From assembly GCF_003058325.1 (NCBI RefSeq), contig NZ_CP028844.1, positions 205,001 through 269,000 of the forward strand: 64,000 nucleotides of DNA, read 5' to 3'. Each line of letters begins with the position of its first letter. Position 1 is the first letter of the stretch. This DNA comes from Methylobacterium currus (GTDB taxonomy: Bacteria > Pseudomonadota > Alphaproteobacteria > Rhizobiales > Beijerinckiaceae). Shown piece by piece: positions 58,841 through 64,000 of the stretch. The notes beneath the pieces are model-generated. The model was not told where the DNA came from. It ran no database searches and was given only the letters and a program-made list of their open reading frames with translations. A program made the translations under genes and the position numbers.

Positions 58841-58874
58841 CCGCGCCGGCTACCTTACCGCGCCGGCTACCTTA
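58841..58874. repeat. 17-bp tandem duplication at the 3' end of the coiled-coil gene
   Basis: CCGCGCCGGCTACCTTA at 58841-58857 is repeated exactly at 58858-58874. The second copy carries the TAG stop (58867-58869, minus strand) of the neighbouring gene and the first copy an identical spare stop, so the duplication did not change the protein. Confidence 0.8.
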
Positions 58875-59271
58875 CCGCCGGCTTCTTGGCCTCGGCGGCC
58901 GGGGTGATGCTGCCGGTCTGGGTCACCTTGTCCTTCGCCTGATCGAGGCGCTTGGTCAGCGAGGCGAGGTCGCGCTGCGTCGCGGCGAGCTGGGCCTTGG
59001 CCTTGTCGCGGGTCGCGCCGAGCTGGGCGATCTCGTCCCGCGCTGCGGCGATCTTGGCCTGACGGTCGCGCAGCTCGGCCTCGACGTCCTGGAACTGCTT
59101 GACGCGTGCGGCGAACGCGTCGCGCTGGCTCTCGGCCTCCGCGAGCTGGGCCCGGAGCGCGCTCTTGCCCGACGAGGAGACGCCGTAGGCGCCCCAGCCC
59201 GACAGGGTGCCGAGACCGAGAATACCGGCCGCGAGGACGGCGGGATGGGGGCGGAACCGCAGGGCACGCAT
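58867..59271 (-). CDS. Membrane-anchored coiled-coil hypothetical protein
   Basis: Product of 134 residues. A transmembrane or signal segment (AVLAAGILGLGTLSGWGAYG) is followed by a long amphipathic coiled coil from about 38 to 115 (RAQLAEAESQRDAFAARVKQ and onward heptads), then a TGSITPAAEAKKP tail. Looks like a small envelope or division-linked scaffold protein; no family recognised. Confidence 0.65.
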   Translation of the reverse strand: MRALRFRPHPAVLAAGILGLGTLSGWGAYGVSSSGKSALRAQLAEAESQRDAFAARVKQFQDVEAELRDRQAKIAAARDEIAQLGATRDKAKAQLAATQRDLASLTKRLDQAKDKVTQTGSITPAAEAKKPAVR

Positions 59272-59523
59272 CGGCAGTCCTCGTCAGATACTCGTAGGGC
59301 TGCCTTCGGCAGCTGAGGATGTCCCGAACCCGGGAACACGACTGTCCCTGATTATGATGCGGCTTCGTTAACACGAGCTTGCCGCGATTCGTGGCCGGAA
59401 ACCTTAACGAAGCATGATGGACACGGCCTCATGCTCCAGGACCTCGTCACCGAACCCTTAACATTCGCATTGTTAGATCTTGCTCGTAACGGCAACGAGC
59501 GGCACCGGGAGGGCGTCCCATCG

Positions 59524-60774
59524 ATGAGGCGGCTGTTCGATGGTTTCCGGCGCGACCGCAGCGGCGGCGTCGCGGTGATCATGGCCCTGACGATGATTCC
59601 CCTCGCCTTCCTGGCCGGGGCCGGCATCGATTACGCCCGCGGCGCCGGGATCCGGGCGAAGCTCCAGACCGCCACCGACGCGGCGGTGCTGGCGGTCATC
59701 CGCGAGGCGCCGGTCCTGACGACCGACGCCGATTTCCGGTCCCGCGCCCGGGCCCTCTTCGACGCGAGCTTCCCGGCCCAGGCCGGTGTGACCGTGACCC
59801 GCTTCACGCCGGTCCGCGCCGGCACGCAGGTGACGGTGAGCGCCACCGCTCAGGTGGACATGACGCTCGGACGGTTGATGCGGACCGGGCCGCTCGAGGT
59901 CAGCGGCACGTCGCAGGCGATGTCGGGTGGAAAGTCCGTCGAGATCGCACTGGTGCTCGACAATACCGGCTCGATGAACAGTTCCGGCAAGCTTCCCGCC
60001 CTGAAGCAGGCGGCGAAGGATTTCCTGAGCTACCTCGACAAGGTCGTGTTGACCCGCGACAGTGCCAAGGTCGCCCTGGTGCCGTTCTCGACCCAGGTGA
60101 ATCTCGGCACCGCAGTCACTGACGCGGCCTGGCTGAACTACACGAAGGTCGGCTCCGTCAGCGAGGGGACCTGGAAGGGCTGCGTCACCGACCGCGACCA
60201 GCCCTACGACGTGCAGGTGCCGAACGCCGAACCCGGCCGTGCCGACGCCTATCCGGCGGACAAATGCGCATCGATGTCTTACGGCAAGCCGACCCTGACG
60301 GCGGTCCGCCCGCTCAGCACCGACTATCCCGGGCTAGCCGCCGCCATCGACAGCATGAGCGCGGGCGGCGACACCAACGTCACCATCGGCGTGGCCTGGG
60401 GCATGGAGGCCCTCACGCCCTACGGCCCGCTCAACACCGCGACGAGCCTCACCGACGACCGCGTCAGCAAGATCATGATCGTGCTGACCGACGGACTGAA
60501 CACCGACAATCGCTGGGACGGCGTCTGCGCGGGCAAATGGTGGTACGGTCGCAGCTCCGACTGCATCGATACCCGCACGCTCGCGGCCTGCGCGGCGGCG
60601 AAGGAGGCCGGCATCACCATCTACACGGTGCGGGTGATCGACGGGAACACCAATATGCTGAAGTCGTGCGCCTCCAAGGACGGCTTCTTCTACAACGTCG
60701 TCACGGCGAACGATCTGAGGCCGGCGTTCCAGAGCATCGGCAGCTCGATCGCGCAGTTTCGGCTCACGCAGTAG
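59524..60774 (+). CDS. TadG-like pilus assembly protein with von Willebrand factor A domain
   Basis: Protein of 416 residues. The N-terminus RRDRSGGVAVIMALTMIPLA is the TadE/TadG prepilin-like hydrophobic segment, followed by GAGIDYARG and KLQTATDAAVLA typical of TadG. Residues about 140-410 form a vWA domain with the metal-ion site DNTGSMNSSG, a later DTNVTIGVAWG and LTDGLNTDN. Usually anchored in the inner membrane with the vWA part in the periplasm. It stands alone here with no other tad/cpa genes, as is common for extra TadG-like genes in Methylobacterium. ATG 59524 places the hydrophobic segment at the normal position. Confidence 0.87.
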   Translation: MRRLFDGFRRDRSGGVAVIMALTMIPLAFLAGAGIDYARGAGIRAKLQTATDAAVLAVIREAPVLTTDADFRSRARALFDASFPAQAGVTVTRFTPVRAGTQVTVSATAQVDMTLGRLMRTGPLEVSGTSQAMSGGKSVEIALVLDNTGSMNSSGKLPALKQAAKDFLSYLDKVVLTRDSAKVALVPFSTQVNLGTAVTDAAWLNYTKVGSVSEGTWKGCVTDRDQPYDVQVPNAEPGRADAYPADKCASMSYGKPTLTAVRPLSTDYPGLAAAIDSMSAGGDTNVTIGVAWGMEALTPYGPLNTATSLTDDRVSKIMIVLTDGLNTDNRWDGVCAGKWWYGRSSDCIDTRTLAACAAAKEAGITIYTVRVIDGNTNMLKSCASKDGFFYNVVTANDLRPAFQSIGSSIAQFRLTQ

Positions 60775-60817
60775 CGCGGCGTCGCGCCTGCGCAAGGGCA
60801 GGCTGCACGCGACCCGT

Positions 60818-60860
60818 TGACTTGCGCGCTGCATTGCAGCATCGTGTTTGCTGCGTCGCA
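60818..60860 (+). promoter_or_regulatory. Phasin promoter with PhaR-type operators
   Basis: TTGACT at 60818-60823 is a -35-like box. GCTGCATTGCAGC at 60828-60840 matches the CTGC-N3-GCAG site known for the PHB-responsive repressor PhaR, and a near copy CTGC-GTC-GCA follows at 60851-60860. The sites lie where bound PhaR would block RNA polymerase. The -10 box is weak (ATCGTG). Confidence 0.5.
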
Positions 60861-60907
60861 CAAATCCTCACGGGCGGCGCGCGTAGCGAGAGCCAGAGGC
60901 CACGCCC

Positions 60908-61294
60908 ATGAGCAGCACCCAGAAGCCCTTCGAGATCCCGACCGAGATGCGCGACTTCGCCGAGAAGGGCGTCCAGAACGCCCGTACGGCGTTCGGCACG
61001 TTCCTCGGCTCCGCCCGCAAGCTCGCCGAGACCGTGCAGTCCTCGACCCAGACCTCGCAGACCGGCATGGGCGCCGCCGTGGCCCGCGGCTTCGACTACA
61101 CCGAGCAGCACGCCACCGCGACCTTCGACCTCGCCGAGAAGCTCGTGCGCAGCCGCGACGTCAAGGAGGCGCTTGAGCTGCAGGGCGAGTACATGCGCAA
61201 TCAGATGAGCGCGCTGCAGAACCAGGCGAAGGAATTCGCCACCCTGTCCGAGTCGATCAAGGCCGACCTGACCAAGACCCAGGCCAAGGCGTAA
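60908..61294 (+). CDS. Phasin (PHB granule-associated protein)
   Basis: Phasin of 128 residues, all-helical: EIPTEMRDFAEKGVQNARTA, AAVARGFDYTEQHATATFDL, and LELQGEYMRNQMSALQNQAKEF. This is the Phasin_2 pattern of Rhizobiales, which coats polyhydroxybutyrate granules and limits their size. A PhaR-type operator precedes it. First of three phasin-like genes on the same strand. Confidence 0.92.
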   Translation: MSSTQKPFEIPTEMRDFAEKGVQNARTAFGTFLGSARKLAETVQSSTQTSQTGMGAAVARGFDYTEQHATATFDLAEKLVRSRDVKEALELQGEYMRNQMSALQNQAKEFATLSESIKADLTKTQAKA

Positions 61295-61616
61295 GCGAGG
61301 TCCGATCAGGCCGAGGATGGGGGCCGAGGGACCCGGCGGGGCGTGGCGTCGCCGCGCGTCGACGAGCGCGTCCGGGCCGGACACCGTCTTCCGGCCTGGC
61401 GACATCGGCCCTGCCGCTCGGCCGGGATGAGACCGGCGGCGCGTCACGGCGCGCCGTCGATGGCCGCGCGGCCTCGTCCGCGCCCACCTGCCGGTGCCCC
61501 GGACGAGCCTGCCGGCGCTCCGGCTCCGCGCGTCCGCCCCCGCATCGGGTGAGGGCGGCCGCCCGCCGGGTGACGCGCCAGGGACGCGGCGCCCGCTACT
61601 CCGAGGAGGCCGAGCC
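61295..61616. other. Gene-free gap between two phasin-like genes
   Basis: 322 nt of GC-rich sequence without a credible gene; short frames are coding-bias artefacts. No clear terminator hairpin found. Confidence 0.45.
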
Positions 61617-62462
61617 ATGACCACGACGCGCCGCACCGACAGAACCCGCAAGCCGCCCCGCCGCCCTCCCGTCCGGGCAGCCGCGCGGGCGGACGATCCT
61701 GCCAAAACCAGCGAGACGACCTCCGGCGAGACGGCGTCCGACGAGGTGATCGTGGCCGAGGCCGAGACCTCGACCGAGCTGGAACAGGCCGAGACCGAGC
61801 AGCCCGGCACCGCGCCGGCTGCCGAGGCCGAGGACGCGCCGGAGGAGGCCTCCGTCACCGAGCCGGAGCAGGAAGCCGCGGCTGAGGAGCCCATCGAGCC
61901 GAGGGCCGACGAAGGCGAGTCCAAGACCGACGAGGCACCGGAGAAGTCCTCGACCGAGACGCCCGTCGTCCCGGAGCTGGCTGACCAGGAGCCGGTAGCC
62001 CAAGAGCCTGTGGCCGAAGTCGCTGCGGCCGGGAGCGAGCAGGCCCCGGCGCAGAATCCGGACGCCCCTGACGCCGCTCCGCCGGTGGCCGAGATCCCCC
62101 TGGCCGAGCCCCCCCTGGCCGAGCCGGTCGCGGACGAGGCTCCCGCCGTCGCGACCGCCGATGATTCGGCCCCGGCGCCGGAGCAGCCCGGTCCGACGGG
62201 CCGGGAGGAGATTCCGCTCGCCGCCATGCAGGGCTTCGTCGAGATCAACGGTCGGCTCGTGGCCTTCTTCCAGGGCGAGAGCCAGGCCGCCCTCGCCTTC
62301 TGGAAGGCCGCGCTCGCGGTCCGCAGCCCGGGCGACCTCGCGCAGCTTCAGGCCGCCGAGATGAGCCGGGCCGTCGATGCGGCCATCGCCTGCTGGACGG
62401 ACCTCGCCCGCCGGATGGGGCGTCTCCCGGCCTTCGCGGCGCCCCGCGCCCGCGCCGCTTGA
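61617..62462 (+). CDS. Phasin-like protein with long acidic disordered N-terminal extension
   Basis: Product of 281 residues. After a basic start (TTTRRTDRTRKPPRRPP), residues 25-195 are a Glu/Ala/Pro/Thr-rich, strongly acidic stretch with PVAEV/PLAEP-type repeats, almost surely disordered. The last 80 residues form a phasin-like helical domain (AAMQGFVEINGRLVAFFQGE, then QAALAFWKAALAVRSPGDLA). It would bind PHB granules through the C-terminus and display an acidic brush. A 10-bp hairpin follows the stop. Confidence 0.75.
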   Translation: MTTTRRTDRTRKPPRRPPVRAAARADDPAKTSETTSGETASDEVIVAEAETSTELEQAETEQPGTAPAAEAEDAPEEASVTEPEQEAAAEEPIEPRADEGESKTDEAPEKSSTETPVVPELADQEPVAQEPVAEVAAAGSEQAPAQNPDAPDAAPPVAEIPLAEPPLAEPVADEAPAVATADDSAPAPEQPGPTGREEIPLAAMQGFVEINGRLVAFFQGESQAALAFWKAALAVRSPGDLAQLQAAEMSRAVDAAIACWTDLARRMGRLPAFAAPRARAA

Positions 62463-62471
62463 TCCCGCTTG

Positions 62472-62496
62472 GGCCGGCACCACCATGGTGCCGGCC
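62472..62496 (+). terminator. 10-bp hairpin after the acidic phasin-like gene
   Basis: GGCCGGCACC and GGTGCCGGCC flank ACCAT, 9 nt after the stop. Probable transcript end or processing hairpin before the next small gene. Confidence 0.5.
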
Positions 62497-62532
62497 TCCG
62501 CCTGCGATTTGCAAAATGCGAAGGAGCCCAGG

Positions 62533-62799
62533 ATGTTGGACGCTTGGTACGCGACCGCGATGCTCGCCATGGAATCCCAGAGGGTCATCGAGCTGCGCAT
62601 GGTCAAGCTCGCCTGGGGTGGCCTCGCCGGTCAGGTCGAGGCGCAGCGGATGGTCAGCGAGAAGATCGGCGCGGCCCTCGAGGCGACGGGCACCCTGCTC
62701 GGCGGCGGCACACCGGAGGCGGTGATCGACCGCTATCGCGAACATGTCCGCAACAACGTCGAGCGCCTCTCCGCGCCGACCCACCCCAACGGTCACTGA
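62533..62799 (+). CDS. Small phasin-like helical protein
   Basis: Product of 88 residues starting MLDAWYATAMLAMESQRVIE, with AAGGAG 7 nt upstream. It is all-helical (LRMVKLAWGGLAGQVEAQRM, VIDRYREHVRNNVERLS) and resembles the short phasin-like proteins found beside phasin genes in Methylobacterium. A TGC-ATTT-GCA-like element just upstream (62503-62513) is a weak echo of the PhaR site. Assignment rests mainly on position and helical pattern. Confidence 0.6.
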   Translation: MLDAWYATAMLAMESQRVIELRMVKLAWGGLAGQVEAQRMVSEKIGAALEATGTLLGGGTPEAVIDRYREHVRNNVERLSAPTHPNGH

Positions 62800-62949
62800 G
62801 AGACCGCCGATCTCTCCTGCGCGACTGGTCGCGCGGGCCATCGGATCGGCATCGGAGCCTCGCCGACCGCACCCGACCTCGTCGCGATACTCTGGATCCC
62901 CGGCGCCGCAGGCTGCGGCGGGCCGGGCGCGCGAAGGGTCTTCGTCACG

Positions 62950-63210
62950 CTAGTTGATCGCGCAGAAGCCTGCGCCGGATCCGAACACCCGGCCGGTGCA
63001 CCAGGGCCGTGCCTGCGCCGGAGCGGGTGCCGGGATTGCCTCGCGCCGCCCGACCCGCACGGTCGTACCCGTGGTCATCGGCTCGGGCCCGCCGGCATCG
63101 GCCGCCGCCGTCTGCATCCGGGGCTCCTGCGCGGGAGCCTGCGCCGCTGCGGGCGCCACCGTCGCCAGGATGCTCAAGGTGATGAGCCCGACCGTCAGAC
63201 CTGCACGCAT
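62950..63210 (-). CDS. Small secreted hypothetical protein
   Basis: Product of 86 residues with a signal peptide (LTVGLITLSILATVAPAAAQ). The mature part is Pro/Ala-rich with two cysteines near the end (RPWCTGRVFGSGAGFCAIN), probably disulfide-linked. The motif PEPMTTGTTVRVGRRE recalls other small Methylobacterium exported proteins. No known function. Convergent with the small phasin-like gene. Confidence 0.55.
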   Translation of the reverse strand: MRAGLTVGLITLSILATVAPAAAQAPAQEPRMQTAAADAGGPEPMTTGTTVRVGRREAIPAPAPAQARPWCTGRVFGSGAGFCAIN

Positions 63211-63326
63211 CGCCTTAACCCCCTCGCGGCCGCAGGATGCGGCCGGGTGCGGGGCCAGGATGGCCTGGCGGCGTTAATCCCTCATCGCCATCGATCGGCG
63301 GCATTCGATCGATCGGCGTGAAAATC

Positions 63327-64000
63327 TCATGCCTTGCGCAGCCACAGGCTGGTCTCGAAGGCACCCCGTGGCAGGGGCAGCCGCGAGAGGACGCCGTCGA
63401 GCGGCCAGCCCGTCCCGACCGCGACGTAGCGGCTGGCGAAGAGCGGGGCATAGGCGCCGCCCTGGAGCAGCGTCCCGACCATCAATTGCTCGTTGTAGCC
63501 GCGCCAGGCCCATTCCTCGGGATAGGCGTCCGGCAGGAAGATGTCGTGCAGATGCACGATCACGCCGGCGCGCAAGCGCGGAAGGACATCGAGGAGGAGC
63601 CGGTCGACATCGGTGCCCGGCATCGCGACGTGGCTCGAATCGATGAACAGGACATCGCCGGGTTCGAGGGCGGCCGCCTCTTCGGCATCCGCGGGGCCGA
63701 ACAGCCGCGCCGCGTGGCGCAGGCCGAGGCCGGTGAGGGGCGCGCGGGGCGCCGGGTCGATGCAGGTGATCGCGGTCGGAAGGCCGGCGTCGCGGACGGC
63801 TTGCGCGAGGAAGCGGGTCGAGTGGCCCGAGCCGATCTCGACGATGCGGCGGGGCCGCTCGCGCCGCACCAGGGCGTAGGCGGCGGCCGCGTCGAGGCGC
63901 GGGAACCAGTCCTGCGTGAACCGCGCCGGCCGCTCGCCGACGAGGTCGGGGCCGCCGGCCATGATGCGGTCGAGATCGGGGGCGCAGGCCTCGATCGCCG
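63327..64000 (-). CDS. Class I SAM-dependent methyltransferase (N-terminus beyond the window)
   Basis: The visible 224 codons include FTQDWFPRLDAAAAYALVRR, the SAM-binding motif IVEIGSGHSTRFLA, an acidic ITCIDPAPR, and FIDSSH with HLHDIFLPDAYPEEW, typical of a Methyltransf_24-type Rossmann domain. The frame stays open to the right edge without a stop (DLDRIMAGG), so ATG 63962 is probably internal and the gene starts outside. Similar proteins lie in cell-surface polysaccharide and glycan clusters; the target is unknown. Confidence 0.8.
   Translation of the reverse strand, partial: AIEACAPDLDRIMAGGPDLVGERPARFTQDWFPRLDAAAAYALVRRERPRRIVEIGSGHSTRFLAQAVRDAGLPTAITCIDPAPRAPLTGLGLRHAARLFGPADAEEAAALEPGDVLFIDSSHVAMPGTDVDRLLLDVLPRLRAGVIVHLHDIFLPDAYPEEWAWRGYNEQLMVGTLLQGGAYAPLFASRYVAVGTGWPLDGVLSRLPLPRGAFETSLWLRKA

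Noticed and set aside
1..64000. CRISPR arrays, tRNA or rRNA genes, prophage
   Set aside because: No regularly spaced repeats, no T-loop/anticodon patterns and no phage structural genes were found on reading both strands.

Overview
This 64 kb window is chromosomal DNA of a high-GC alphaproteobacterium, most likely a plant-associated Methylobacteriaceae (Methylobacterium or a close relative). Pointers are the very high GC content, Rhizobiales-type CpdR and MucR/Ros-like regulators, phasin genes, a SorAB-type sulfite dehydrogenase, two CitE/malyl-CoA-lyase-type genes, and the petrobactin-like metallophore locus. The genus is inferred from gene content. No rRNA, tRNA, CRISPR or prophage was seen.

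Layout. 0.2-5.7 kb: a LysR regulator, then a tightly coupled operon (family III CoA-transferase, CitE-like lyase, zinc dehydrogenase) and an orphan TRAP binding protein, probably for uptake and CoA-dependent breakdown of an organic acid. 5.7-6.9 kb: wreckage of a LodA/LodB-type quinoprotein oxidase locus. 7.2-9.6 kb: SorA, SorB and an SDR protein lacking the catalytic tyrosine. 9.9-18.8 kb: single metabolic and membrane genes (acyl-CoA ligase, DUF2252, beta-lactamase-fold hydrolase, DUF3429, beta-helix protein, nucleotide cyclase, class V aminotransferase).

18.8-34.9 kb is the centrepiece: FecI sigma factor, FecR, an STN-containing TonB receptor, two NIS synthetases, an AsbC-like aryl-AMP ligase, an ACP-AsbE-like fusion, a DUF2218 protein, a GNAT acetyltransferase and a complete FatBCD/CeuBCDE-like ABC importer. 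All point the same way with stop/start overlaps. Together they can sense, make, import and possibly modify a petrobactin-type metallophore. No asbF (3-dehydroshikimate dehydratase) is present. With the acetyltransferase this recalls the rhodopetrobactin and methylolanthanin (lanthanide chelator) loci.

35-41 kb: a zinc-less MucR/Ros-like regulator, a gamma-glutamyltransferase, a strong hairpin, and a tandem pair of paralogous proteins of unknown function beside an AT-rich island. 41-45.6 kb: an SDR, a four-carbon acid sugar kinase and a RuBisCO-like protein in one operon, with a divergent LysR regulator; the kinase/RLP pair resembles D-apiose (isoapionate) catabolism. 45.6-55.7 kb: a GrdB/PrdB-like protein, small secreted proteins, a DedA/YqaA protein, DsbB, a cation/proton antiporter with a UspA-like tail, DUF1178-nitrilase-GrxC, CpdR and N-formylglutamate amidohydrolase. 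55.8-57.2 kb: an intact IS5-family element with a CTAG target duplication. 57.4-64 kb: a CitE/malyl-CoA-type enzyme, small proteins, a TadG-like pilus protein, a phasin cluster with a PhaR-type operator, and a SAM methyltransferase cut by the right edge.
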